In this document: positions 32,523 through 40,912 of the stretch, piece after piece
How the letters are laid out: every line of letters begins with the position of its first letter
How positions within the stretch are numbered: position 1 is the first letter of the stretch
Notes under the pieces: generated by a model
What the model was told of the DNA's origin: nothing
Seen by the model: only the letters and a program-made list of their open reading frames with translations
Database searches by the model: none
Source: Massilia oculi
GTDB taxonomy: Bacteria > Pseudomonadota > Gammaproteobacteria > Burkholderiales > Burkholderiaceae_D
DNA length: 64,000 bases
Assembly: GCF_003143515.1 (NCBI RefSeq)
Contig: NZ_CP029343.1
Location: 1,178,001-1,242,000 of the forward strand
Direction: 5' to 3'
Position numbers and translations under genes: made by a program

Positions 32523-35477
32523 TTAGAACGCGCCGGAGACCAGCTGCGGCGTATAGGTGAAGTTGCGTTTGGCGCCGTTGGTGAACGCGGTCGTGACGGT
32601 GACCGTGGCGCCCGGGGCGATGGCCGCCTGAGGCAAGGTCAGGTACGGCGCGCCTGCGTGCATGCCGGCCGGATTGTCGAGCGTGATCCCGTCCGGCAGG
32701 CCCTGCAGCACCAGGTGCAGCGGACCGGCCAGCGCCCTGGCGCTCGTGTTGGTGATCGTGACATTGCCGGTGGTCTTGCCCGTCGCACGGTTGATGCTGA
32801 AGCCGCCGATCACGATCTTGCTCGATGCGGTGACGTCATTGAACGAACCGCTCAGGTTCAGGCTGACCACCAGCGGATCGTGGTCCGAGGCGCGGTAGGC
32901 GTTCTTGCGGTAGACGTCGGTGCCGGTGCTCTCGATGTTGTAGTCGATGTCCTTCGGCTCATCCGCATTGTTGTGCCACTCGGACGCGCCCACCACCTGC
33001 GGCGCCAGCGAGCTGCTTGCCAGGACATGGTCGAGCGAGCCGGCCAGGCCGTTGAACACATAGGAGTACGGCATCGCGTGCGGACGCACGAAACGCTCGA
33101 TCACATTGACCATGCCGGCCGCGCCCGTCAGATGGTTGATCGGGCGCTCGAAAGCGTAGGAATTCAAGTCGCCCAGCACCAGCACGTCCGGATCCTTCGC
33201 CGCCGCGACCACTTGCGGGATGAAGAAGCTGGTCAGGCGCTGGGCTTGCTGGACCCGGGTGGCGTCATAGCAGCCCTGGCCGTAGCCCTGGTCGGCATCG
33301 CCGCCGCTGGCGCCGCCGCAGCCCTTCGATTTCAGGTGGTTGGCGATGACGGAGAATTTGCCGCCGTTGCCGGCCATGAAGGTCTGCGCCATCGGCGGAC
33401 GGCTGTTGATCTCGTGCGGATCGGACAGCGCGCCCCCTACCAGGGTCAGCCTGGAGGGCTTGTAGATCATGGCGACGCGGATCGCATCGGTGCCCAGTCC
33501 GACCGGCGCCGGCACCACGGCGTAGGTGCCCGGCGCGGTGACGCGGTTGATCTCGTCGACCAGGTACTTGGCCGCGATGTCGCCGTTGTTCTGGATCTCC
33601 ATCAGGCCGACCACGTCGGCATTCAGCGCGGCCAGCGAGGCGACGATCTTGTCGCGCTGGCGGACGAACTCGGCCGCATTGTCGGCGCCGCGGCAATTGC
33701 CGGCGGATGTGCTGTCGCCCAACTTGCACCCCTGTCCCGACCTGCCCCAGGCATCGCCGCCATTGGTGAAGGTGGTGAAGAAGTTCAGCACGTTGGCGGC
33801 CGCGACCTTGACGCCCTCCGGCAGCACCGGCGCCGCCGGGCGCTCGTTGGCGCGCACGATGACCGGGGCTTCGGTCGGCTGCAGCTTGAAGCCGGTGCTG
33901 GCGCCGCTGCTGGCGCCGGTGGAGCCGAAGTCGATCACGCCGGTCAGGTTGTCGATCGTGTCGCCGGCCCGCACGGTGCCGTCCTCGGCCAGGTAAGGCA
34001 TGGCGGCCGGAGCGCGGAACAGGCCGTCGTCCAGCACGATGCGGTTGGCCATATGCTCGCGATAAAGCGCTTCTGCTTCGGCCGAGCCCTGCGGATAGCG
34101 GCTGGTCGGCTGCTCGCGGCGGCCGTTGGACAGGGTCAGCTCGCCGCGGTTGGCCAGGTCGCCGTTGCCGTTGACGGTGAGCGTATTGGTGAAGCGCACC
34201 AGCATGCCTTCCACGCTGGCCAGGTCGGTGCCGGGCAGCGTGATATTGGTCGGCACGATGGCCGGACCGGCCCCCAGCGCGGTGATATTGGTGACGTCCT
34301 TGAACTCGGTATAGGTGCGGCCGGCGCCGTTGGGGCGGAACTCGACCACCTGGCCGGTCACGCTGACCAGGGTGCCGACCGCATGTGCGGTATCGAGACC
34401 GTAGACATAGATGCCGTCCGAGGTCGTCGGATCGCCATCGCCCTGTGGATCCTGGATGAAGAAGCCACCGTCGACCTTGGCGGTAATCACGCCGCGTGCG
34501 GTCTGCACGGTGTTGGCGTAGGGGCTGGTGTCGCCGGAGCCCTGGATCTGCGGAATGGTCAACAGGCCGGCAACGGCGACGTCGACCGTGCAGCGCTCGG
34601 TCTCGCCGGCATCGTTACCGAACTCGACCTGCACCGGATAGCGGCCGCCGGCCAGGGTGGCGGCGATCTCGAGGCGCGCCTCGGCCTTGCCGCCGGCGGC
34701 AGCGGCCGGGGTGAAGCCGCCGAGGGTGATGCCGGCGACGCCGCCCGACACGATGCCGGCACGGTTGACGATGGCATCGCCATCGATCGCCGACAGCAGC
34801 GCCGACCCGCCACGGCCCTGCTCGACCTGCACCGTGGCCGGGCAGGCCAGCACGATCGGCTTGGGCGCCGGACCGGTGTCGCCGCAGGCCTGCAAGGGCG
34901 ATGTGGTAGTGCGCGGGCCGGCCACTGGCGCCAGCACGAAGTCGGCGCGGTTGTCGTCGCTGTCCTGGCAACCGGCTGCGGCGCGCTGGAGCGACTGCTC
35001 GAGCGTCGGCGACGGCGCCGGCGCGCCTTCGGACAGGTTGGCGCTGCCGTAGCCAATCAGGTCGAGGATGCGGGTGCCGTCGCTGATCGCGACCTTGCCG
35101 GTCCCGCCCGCCATATTGAAGCTCGGCGCCTGGACGTCGAAGTTCTCGATCGGGTTTTTGCCCTGGTCGCGCGCGCCGCGCAGCAGGAAGTACTGGCCCG
35201 GGGCCAGCGTGACCGCCGGCAATGGGGTGACGCTGCTCCAGCTGCTGCCATTTGCCGACTGGTATTGCACGCGCATGCCGTCCAGGCTCACCGGCGCACT
35301 GCCACGGTTAAACAGCTCGACGAAATCGTGACCGAAGTTGCTCGATGTGCTGTGCGAGTGGGCATACAGCTGGTTGATGACGACGTCGGCGGCATGGGCC
35401 GGCGCGCCCGCGGCAAGGCCGGCGACCAGGGTCGCCAGCAGCGTACGCCGCGGCGTGGAAGTTGCAAAGGTGGTCAT
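32523..35477 (-). CDS. ExeM/NucH-family extracellular endonuclease
   Basis: A 984-residue secreted nuclease. Order: signal peptide (RTLLATLVAGLAAGAPAHA), a lamin-tail domain (VVINQLYAHSHSTSSNFGHD ... FVELFNRG), a region with an OB-fold-like segment typical of ExeM (GVITAKVDGGFFIQDPQGDG), and an endonuclease/exonuclease/phosphatase domain (VVGLMEIQNNGD, VIANHLKSKGC, VLVLGDLNSY, ASDHDPLVVSLNL). The final 100 residues are beta-rich. ATG 35477 follows GGGGA. ExeM is a type II substrate in Vibrio and Shewanella, so it is a plausible cargo of the nearby system. Confidence 0.92.
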   Translation of the reverse strand: MTTFATSTPRRTLLATLVAGLAAGAPAHAADVVINQLYAHSHSTSSNFGHDFVELFNRGSAPVSLDGMRVQYQSANGSSWSSVTPLPAVTLAPGQYFLLRGARDQGKNPIENFDVQAPSFNMAGGTGKVAISDGTRILDLIGYGSANLSEGAPAPSPTLEQSLQRAAAGCQDSDDNRADFVLAPVAGPRTTTSPLQACGDTGPAPKPIVLACPATVQVEQGRGGSALLSAIDGDAIVNRAGIVSGGVAGITLGGFTPAAAAGGKAEARLEIAATLAGGRYPVQVEFGNDAGETERCTVDVAVAGLLTIPQIQGSGDTSPYANTVQTARGVITAKVDGGFFIQDPQGDGDPTTSDGIYVYGLDTAHAVGTLVSVTGQVVEFRPNGAGRTYTEFKDVTNITALGAGPAIVPTNITLPGTDLASVEGMLVRFTNTLTVNGNGDLANRGELTLSNGRREQPTSRYPQGSAEAEALYREHMANRIVLDDGLFRAPAAMPYLAEDGTVRAGDTIDNLTGVIDFGSTGASSGASTGFKLQPTEAPVIVRANERPAAPVLPEGVKVAAANVLNFFTTFTNGGDAWGRSGQGCKLGDSTSAGNCRGADNAAEFVRQRDKIVASLAALNADVVGLMEIQNNGDIAAKYLVDEINRVTAPGTYAVVPAPVGLGTDAIRVAMIYKPSRLTLVGGALSDPHEINSRPPMAQTFMAGNGGKFSVIANHLKSKGCGGASGGDADQGYGQGCYDATRVQQAQRLTSFFIPQVVAAAKDPDVLVLGDLNSYAFERPINHLTGAAGMVNVIERFVRPHAMPYSYVFNGLAGSLDHVLASSSLAPQVVGASEWHNNADEPKDIDYNIESTGTDVYRKNAYRASDHDPLVVSLNLSGSFNDVTASSKIVIGGFSINRATGKTTGNVTITNTSARALAGPLHLVLQGLPDGITLDNPAGMHAGAPYLTLPQAAIAPGATVTVTTAFTNGAKRNFTYTPQLVSGAF

Positions 35478-35653
35478 TGATTCCCCATTAGTTATCGCAC
35501 AAGATGTGCCTGCTGTTTCTATTAGCAGAATGATAGTAAATGCGGATATTGACAACATGATGACTAGAAATTAGCCCGGATGGGTAATTTCTAGCTTAGC
35601 GGAAACTCAACTACACTGAGTTGGGTTGCCGCAGGGAATCAACGACGTGAAAG

Positions 35654-36367
35654 TCAGCGCTGGCGGCGCCGCGCGGCCCAGCAGATCACGCCAAGTCCGC
35701 CGGCCAGCAGCGCATGAGCGGGTGGCTCGGGCACCAGTGAAATGGCATAGGTCTCGAGCGCCTCGACCCGCCTGAACTGGCCGCCAAAGGTGCCGTCGAT
35801 GATGCTGCGGCCTTCGAAGCCAGGGTCGCCATAGCTGAGTTGCCAGGAAATGGAGGTGGTGAGCTGGTTGTCGACGAAGAGGTCGGGCCCGGCGCCGAAG
35901 GTGGGACCGTGATCGGGCCAGTTATAGGTCTGGCGCGCGCCCTGGCTGGGCAGGACGTTATCGAGCAACAGCTGGCGGTAGACGGCCGGATCGGTGTAGT
36001 TGAACAGGAAGCCGGTGCGTTGCCAGTCGAACTCGGACACGTGCCAGCCGGCCGTGGAAGACCAGCTGCGCGGATTGTAGCCACCCACGATCCAGCTGTC
36101 GCCGGCATCGTTGGCGACGCGCATCAGGGTGAAGTTGCTGCCGCGCCCATCCGCAGCGGCGTGAAAGTCGAGCGAGTCGTCGCCCGGCTGCCGCGTATAG
36201 AGGTTCTCGAGATAGAGGGGGCCTGCGCCGAGCCAGCGTTCGAGCTGGCCCTGCAGGCTGGGATCGAGCAAGCGCGTAGCGGTCTGCGCCGCCGCCGGCG
36301 ATGCCGCCATGCCCACGGCTGCAACAAGGATGGCGGCCGCCCCGCCCCGTGCCAGGATCTTGTTCAT
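35654..36367 (-). CDS. PEP-CTERM protein with a TLDc-like domain
   Basis: A 237-residue secreted protein: signal peptide (AAAILVAAVGMAASPAAAQ), a domain with LYLENLYTRQPGDDSLDFHA, ADGRGSNFTLMRVAN, WIVGGYNPRSW, and a tail VPEPPAHALLAGGLGVICWA followed by ARRRQR. The combination of FHAAADGRG, a hydrophobic strand and GGYNPRSW is the TLDc pattern (FHxxCDGKGPT...GGY...W), better known from eukaryotic stress-resistance proteins but also found in bacterial PEP-CTERM proteins. The rest is unrecognised. It lies upstream of the nuclease gene on the same strand with a 176-base gap. Confidence 0.75.
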   Translation of the reverse strand: MNKILARGGAAAILVAAVGMAASPAAAQTATRLLDPSLQGQLERWLGAGPLYLENLYTRQPGDDSLDFHAAADGRGSNFTLMRVANDAGDSWIVGGYNPRSWSSTAGWHVSEFDWQRTGFLFNYTDPAVYRQLLLDNVLPSQGARQTYNWPDHGPTFGAGPDLFVDNQLTTSISWQLSYGDPGFEGRSIIDGTFGGQFRRVEALETYAISLVPEPPAHALLAGGLGVICWAARRRQR

Positions 36368-36400
36368 GCAACGTCAGACTGGCCGTCGCAGGACAAGTTC

Positions 36401-36428
36401 CAGGCCCGCTGCCGGGAGCGGGCCTGGA
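36401..36428 (-). terminator. Hairpin downstream of manC
   Basis: An 11-bp perfect inverted repeat (CCAGGCCCGCT / AGCGGGCCTGG) with a 6-base loop starts about 10 bases after the manC stop, read leftward. Only a weak T run follows, so it may be a pausing or attenuation hairpin rather than a full intrinsic terminator. Confidence 0.5.
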
Positions 36429-36437
36429 AGCTCTCTG

Positions 36438-37856
36438 TTACGCGCGCTTGTAGATGTCCTCGAAGCGCACGATGTCGTCCTCGCCCAGGTAGCTGCCCGA
36501 TTGCACCTCGATGATGTGCAGCGGCAGCTTGCCCGGGTTTTCCAGACGGTGGTTCATGCCGATCGGGATATAGGTCGATTCGTTCTCGGACAGCAGGCTG
36601 ACCGTGTCGCCGCACGTCACGCGCGCGGTGCCCGACACCACGACCCAGTGCTCGGCGCGGTGGTGGTGCATCTGCAGCGACAGCTTCTCGCCCGGCTTGA
36701 CCGTGATGCGCTTGACCTGGAAACGGTCGCCCGCATCGATGCCCTCGTAGTGGCCCCATGGACGGTAGACGCGGGTGTGGTGCAGGTGCTCGGTGCGTTC
36801 CTTGGAGGCCAGGTGTTCGACCACCTGCTTGACGCGCTGCACCGCGGTTTTGCAGGTGACCAGCACCGCATCCTGGGTCTCGACCACGACCACGTCTTCC
36901 AGGCCCACCACCGCCACGATGCGGCTTTCGGCGCGCACCAGCGAATTCTTGACGCCGTCGAGGTAGACGTCGCCGCGCTGGGCATTGCCGTTGGCATCCT
37001 TGGCCTGGGTTTCCCACAGGGCCGACCACGAACCGACGTCGTTCCAGCCGATATCGGCCGGCACCACGGCGGCGTCGCGGGTGTGTTCCATCACCGCGTA
37101 GTCGATCGAATCCGACGGGCAGGCCGAGAATGCGTTTTCGTCGAGGCGGCAGAAATCGAGGTCGCGGTAGGCCGCGTGCATGGCCTGGCTGGCGGCGCCG
37201 GCGATGGCCGGGGCGTGCCGCTCAAGCTCTTCGAGATAACGTGCGGCGGCGAACATGAACATGCCGCTGTTCCAGTAGTAGCCGCCCTCGGCCAGGAAGC
37301 CTTCGGCCGTTGCGGCATCCGGCTTCTCGACGAAGCGCGCCACCTTGTAGCATTCGCCGCACTCGTCCACCGCTTCGCCGCGGCGGATGTAGCCGTAGCC
37401 GGTTTCCGGGGTCTTGGGAACGATGCCGAAGGTGGCCAGGGCGCCCTTGGCCACCAGGCGGGTGGCGCGGTCGACCGCTTCACGGAAGGCTTCGCCGTTC
37501 TCGATCACGTGGTCGGCCGGCAGCACCAGCATCACGGCCTCTGGGTCGATCTGCTGCAGATGGTGGGCGGCGGCGGCCACGGCCGGCGCCGTGTTGCGAC
37601 CGACCGGCTCGAGCAGGATGCCCAGCGGCGTGATGCCCACTTCACGCAATTGCTCAGCCACCATAAACCGGTGGTCATTGCCGCACACCACGAGCGGCGC
37701 CATCATCTCCGGCCAGCCGGCCACGCGCATGGCGGTTTCCTGCAGCATGGTCTTGTCGGCCACCAGCGGCAGCAACTGCTTCGGCAAGACCTTGCGCGAC
37801 AGGGGCCACAGGCGGGTGCCGGCGCCGCCGGAGAGGATGACTGGATAGATCTTCAT
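36438..37856 (-). CDS. manC: Mannose-1-phosphate guanylyltransferase / mannose-6-phosphate isomerase
   Basis: A 472-residue bifunctional enzyme (ManC/CpsB/XanB type) giving GDP-mannose. The N-terminal nucleotidyltransferase has GGAGTRLWPLSRKVLPKQLL, KPFVEKPD-like RFVEKPDAATAEG and YWNSGMFMF. The C-terminal isomerase half has the cupin motif RPWGHYEGIDAGDRFQVKRI and MHHHRAEHWVVVSGTARV. ATG 37856 is chosen as the family start (MKIYPVILSGGAG). It overlaps the upstream stop as ATGA. It is the last gene of this leftward group. Confidence 0.95.
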   Translation of the reverse strand: MKIYPVILSGGAGTRLWPLSRKVLPKQLLPLVADKTMLQETAMRVAGWPEMMAPLVVCGNDHRFMVAEQLREVGITPLGILLEPVGRNTAPAVAAAAHHLQQIDPEAVMLVLPADHVIENGEAFREAVDRATRLVAKGALATFGIVPKTPETGYGYIRRGEAVDECGECYKVARFVEKPDAATAEGFLAEGGYYWNSGMFMFAAARYLEELERHAPAIAGAASQAMHAAYRDLDFCRLDENAFSACPSDSIDYAVMEHTRDAAVVPADIGWNDVGSWSALWETQAKDANGNAQRGDVYLDGVKNSLVRAESRIVAVVGLEDVVVVETQDAVLVTCKTAVQRVKQVVEHLASKERTEHLHHTRVYRPWGHYEGIDAGDRFQVKRITVKPGEKLSLQMHHHRAEHWVVVSGTARVTCGDTVSLLSENESTYIPIGMNHRLENPGKLPLHIIEVQSGSYLGEDDIVRFEDIYKRA

Positions 37857-39025
37857 GCGCTGACTTTCTCTTTCTCTGACTCGTTGGTATTCTGATCCGC
37901 GACTTCTTCGCGCCGGGAGCGGCGACGGTCGCGTGCATTGAGCCACTCCTGCGAGGAATACTCGGAGGCGTGCTTCATTTCGCCTTTTCGGTCGACACTA
38001 TATTCCTTAAAGACAATCATTTCATTCAATGTTACATCATGCAACACGCGGGTGTACTCGAACAGCACGCTGCGCACGATCTCGGCGCCTTCGCAGATAT
38101 GGCTGCCATGGCCGATCCAGGTCGGGCCCACGATGCGGGCGCCGGCCTCCACTTTTACCCCGGAGCCGATGTAGACGGGTCCCTCGATGGTCGTCCCCTC
38201 CCAGTCGATGCTGGTGTTCAGGCCGACCCAGACGCCCGGCTTGATCTGGATGCCCGGCACATCCATATTGTTGACTTCGCCGGTGATGACCGACTGCAGC
38301 ACTTCCCAGTAGTCGCCCATGGTGCCGATGTCGAGCCAGTTGAACGGGCGGCCCTGGGCATAGAACGGCAGGCCGCGCTCGGCCAGCAGCGGGAACAGCT
38401 CGGAACCGATGTCGAACGGCACGCCCGACGGAATCAGGTCGATGACCTCCGGCTCGAAGATATAGATGCCGGTTGAAATGAAGTTGGACTTCGCTTCTTG
38501 CTGGCTTGGTTTCTCCTGGAATTCCAGGATGCGGCCCTGCTCGTCCGAGACCACCACGCCATAGGACGACACCTTGTCCCATGGAACTTCCTTGGTGATG
38601 ACGGTGGCCATCGCGCCCTTGCGGCGGTGTTCCAGCAGCGCGGCCTTGAGGTCGAGGTCGATCAGGGCGTCGCCGCACAGCACGACGGTGGTGTCGTCGA
38701 AGAAGCCGCCGAATTCCTGGATTTTCTTCATGCCGCCGGCCGAGCCGATCGGTTCCGGGACGATTTCGCCGTCGTCCTTCGTATAGCCTTCGAAGGAATA
38801 ACCGATCTGGACGCCGAACTGCTCGCCTTCGCCGAAATACTCTTCGATTTTTTCGTGCAGCCAGCTGACGTTGACCATGATTTCGGACACGCCATTTTTC
38901 TTGAGGTGTTCGATCAGGTAGGCCATCACGGGTTTGCCCAGAATCGGGATCATGGGTTTTGGCAAGTCATAGGTGAGCGGACGGACGCGCGTGCCCTTGC
39001 CTGCGGCGAGAATCATGGCTTTCAT
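37853..39025 (-). CDS. Nucleotide-sugar pyrophosphorylase with left-handed beta-helix
   Basis: A 390-residue enzyme: an N-terminal nucleotidyltransferase (LAAGKGTRVRPLTYDLPKPM, VLCGDALIDLDL, STGIYIFEPEVIDLIP) and a C-terminal hexapeptide/left-handed helix (GPVYIGSGVKVEAGARIVG, WIGHGSHICEGAEIVRSV). The layout is that of eukaryote-like GMPP or archaeal Glc/Man-1-P nucleotidylyltransferases. Its exact sugar is uncertain. A charged C-terminal extension of about 40 residues (RDRRRSRREEVADQNTNESE) is unusual. AAGGA lies before ATG 39025. It is coupled to manC downstream. Confidence 0.85.
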   Translation of the reverse strand: MKAMILAAGKGTRVRPLTYDLPKPMIPILGKPVMAYLIEHLKKNGVSEIMVNVSWLHEKIEEYFGEGEQFGVQIGYSFEGYTKDDGEIVPEPIGSAGGMKKIQEFGGFFDDTTVVLCGDALIDLDLKAALLEHRRKGAMATVITKEVPWDKVSSYGVVVSDEQGRILEFQEKPSQQEAKSNFISTGIYIFEPEVIDLIPSGVPFDIGSELFPLLAERGLPFYAQGRPFNWLDIGTMGDYWEVLQSVITGEVNNMDVPGIQIKPGVWVGLNTSIDWEGTTIEGPVYIGSGVKVEAGARIVGPTWIGHGSHICEGAEIVRSVLFEYTRVLHDVTLNEMIVFKEYSVDRKGEMKHASEYSSQEWLNARDRRRSRREEVADQNTNESEKEKVSA

Positions 39026-39041
39026 TAGACTATCCTTTGCA

Positions 39042-40040
39042 TTATTTGGCTGTGGTTTGGTAGCGCCATACGTCCGCGCACATTTGAGCGACATCACGTT
39101 CGGCAGTCCAGCCCAGTTCCTCGCGGGCCAGGGACGGATCGGCGTAGCACTTGGCCACGTCGCCGGGACGGCGGTCGACGATCTGGTAGGCGACCGGACG
39201 CCCGCTGGCCGCTTCGAAGGCGCGTACCATTTCCAATACACTGTTGCCCCGGCCAGTGCCGAGGTTGTAGGTGACGATGCCCGGGCCCTTGTTCAGGCGA
39301 TCGAGCGTCCTGACGTGGCCTATCGCGAGATCGACCACGTGGATGTAGTCGCGCAGCCCGGTGCCGTCCGGGGTGTCGTAGTCGCCGCCGAACACCGACA
39401 GCTTGTCGCGCTGGCCGTTGGCGACCTGGGCGATGTAGGGAACGAGGTTGTTCGGGATGCCGCTCGGCTCTTCGCCGATCAGGCCGCTTTGATGGGCGCC
39501 GACCGGATTGAAGTAGCGCAGCAGCGCGATGCGCCAGTCGGGCTCGGCCTTGGCGAGGTCGCGCAGGATGTCTTCGATCATCAGCTTGCTGCGGCCATAG
39601 GGATTGGTGGCCGACAGTGGGAAGTCCTCGCGGATCGGCACCGAGGCGGGATCGCCGTACACGGTGGCCGAGGACGAGAACACCAGCGATTTGCAGCCGA
39701 ACTTGGCCATGGTCTCGAACAGCATCACGCTGCCGTTGACGTTGTTGTCGTAGTAGCGCAGCGGCTGCGCCACCGATTCGCCCACCGCCTTCAGGCCGGC
39801 GAAGTGGATCACCGCCTCGGGCTTGTGCTCGGCGAACGCGGCTTCCAGGGCGGCGCGATCGCGGATGTCGGCCCGGACAAAAGCGAACGGCTTGCCGGTG
39901 ATGCGCTCGACGCGCTCGCAGACCGACTGCCGGGCGTTCGACAGATTGTCGAGCACGACCACGTCGTGCCCGGCGTTCTGCAGCTCGACGACGGTATGCG
40001 ACCCGATATAGCCCACACCGCCAGTAACCAGAATCTTCAT
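39042..40040 (-). CDS. galE: UDP-glucose 4-epimerase
   Basis: A 332-residue short-chain dehydrogenase-type epimerase interconverting UDP-glucose and UDP-galactose. Motifs: TGGVGYIGSHTVVEL (NAD binding), SSSATVYGDP, and NPYGRSKLMIE with the catalytic Tyr and Lys. LRYFNPVGAHQSGLIGE and the C-terminal WTAERDV complete the family pattern. It lies 16 bases upstream of the nucleotidyltransferase gene and feeds UDP-galactose to the EPS pathway. Confidence 0.95.
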   Translation of the reverse strand: MKILVTGGVGYIGSHTVVELQNAGHDVVVLDNLSNARQSVCERVERITGKPFAFVRADIRDRAALEAAFAEHKPEAVIHFAGLKAVGESVAQPLRYYDNNVNGSVMLFETMAKFGCKSLVFSSSATVYGDPASVPIREDFPLSATNPYGRSKLMIEDILRDLAKAEPDWRIALLRYFNPVGAHQSGLIGEEPSGIPNNLVPYIAQVANGQRDKLSVFGGDYDTPDGTGLRDYIHVVDLAIGHVRTLDRLNKGPGIVTYNLGTGRGNSVLEMVRAFEAASGRPVAYQIVDRRPGDVAKCYADPSLAREELGWTAERDVAQMCADVWRYQTTAK

Positions 40041-40125
40041 GTCTTTCGCTCTCTGTTGATAGTATGTTGGTGATCCATGGACCGCTTGCGGCCCTTTGTT
40101 CGCGTTAGCGCGCTTCTTTCATGCC

Positions 40126-40872
40126 TCATTCATTCGTCCTGGCCGCTTCCTTGACCACGAGCCAGATAAATGCCATATCGTCGATAAAGTAACGCCGGAA
40201 CATCCGGCGCGGCTCTTGCAGGAAGCGGAAGAACCACTCGAGCCCGGCCTTCTGCATCCAGGCCGGCGCCCGCTTGACCCGGCCCATCGCCACGTCGAAG
40301 CTCCCGCCCACCCCCATCGCGAACGGTATCCGCATCTCGGCCTGGTACAGACCGAGAAACTGTTCTTTCCTGGGCGAGGAAATCGCCACGAACAGCAGGT
40401 CGGCGCGGCTGTCGCGCACCTGGCGCACCACCCCTGCTTCCGCATCCTTGCCCTGCCAGTAGCCGTCACGCACGCCTGCCAGCACCAGGGCCGGATAGCG
40501 GCGGGCATAGGTCGCAGCCACCTCGCGCACCACGTCGGGGCGCGCACCGAGCAGGAATACCCGCCAGCCCTTGTCCGCCGCGCGCCGCATCAGGGCTTCG
40601 AACAGGTCGATGCCGGCGACTCTTTCCTTGAGCGGCTTGCCCAGCAGGCGCGAGGCCCACACCACCGGCATGCCGTCCACATTGACGAGGTCGCAGGCAT
40701 TGATGATGCGGCGCAGGTCCTCGTCGCGGCTGGCCTTGACCAGCTTGTCGACATTGACCACCACATGCTGGTGCGGCCGCCCGGCGCGCACGAAATCCTC
40801 GACCCGTTCCAGGGTCTCTTCCATCGAAACGTTATCTACATTACAACCAAACAGCGTGACGCGCTCGTTCAT
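40126..40872 (-). CDS. WecB/TagA/CpsF-family glycosyltransferase
   Basis: A 248-residue enzyme of the GT26 family, which transfers N-acetylmannosamine or related sugars to lipid-linked intermediates. Features: VVVNVDKLVKASRD, LVNVDGMPVVWASRLLGKPL, RVAGIDLFEALMRRAADKGWRVFLLG split over residues, and the C-terminal ISSPRKEQFLG with MGVGGSFDVAMGRVKRAPAW. The substrate is not predictable from sequence. Length is typical. It is 85 bases from galE and 40 bases from the upstream heparinase-like gene. Confidence 0.9.
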   Translation of the reverse strand: MNERVTLFGCNVDNVSMEETLERVEDFVRAGRPHQHVVVNVDKLVKASRDEDLRRIINACDLVNVDGMPVVWASRLLGKPLKERVAGIDLFEALMRRAADKGWRVFLLGARPDVVREVAATYARRYPALVLAGVRDGYWQGKDAEAGVVRQVRDSRADLLFVAISSPRKEQFLGLYQAEMRIPFAMGVGGSFDVAMGRVKRAPAWMQKAGLEWFFRFLQEPRRMFRRYFIDDMAFIWLVVKEAARTNE

Positions 40873-40912
40873 GCGTGCCTCCGGTCCGGCGTCTGACGTT
40901 TCTTCTCATTAA

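Noticed and set aside
32658..35480. 940-codon + strand open frame over the nuclease gene
   Set aside because: Antisense to the ExeM-type nuclease, whose domains are clear. No independent support.
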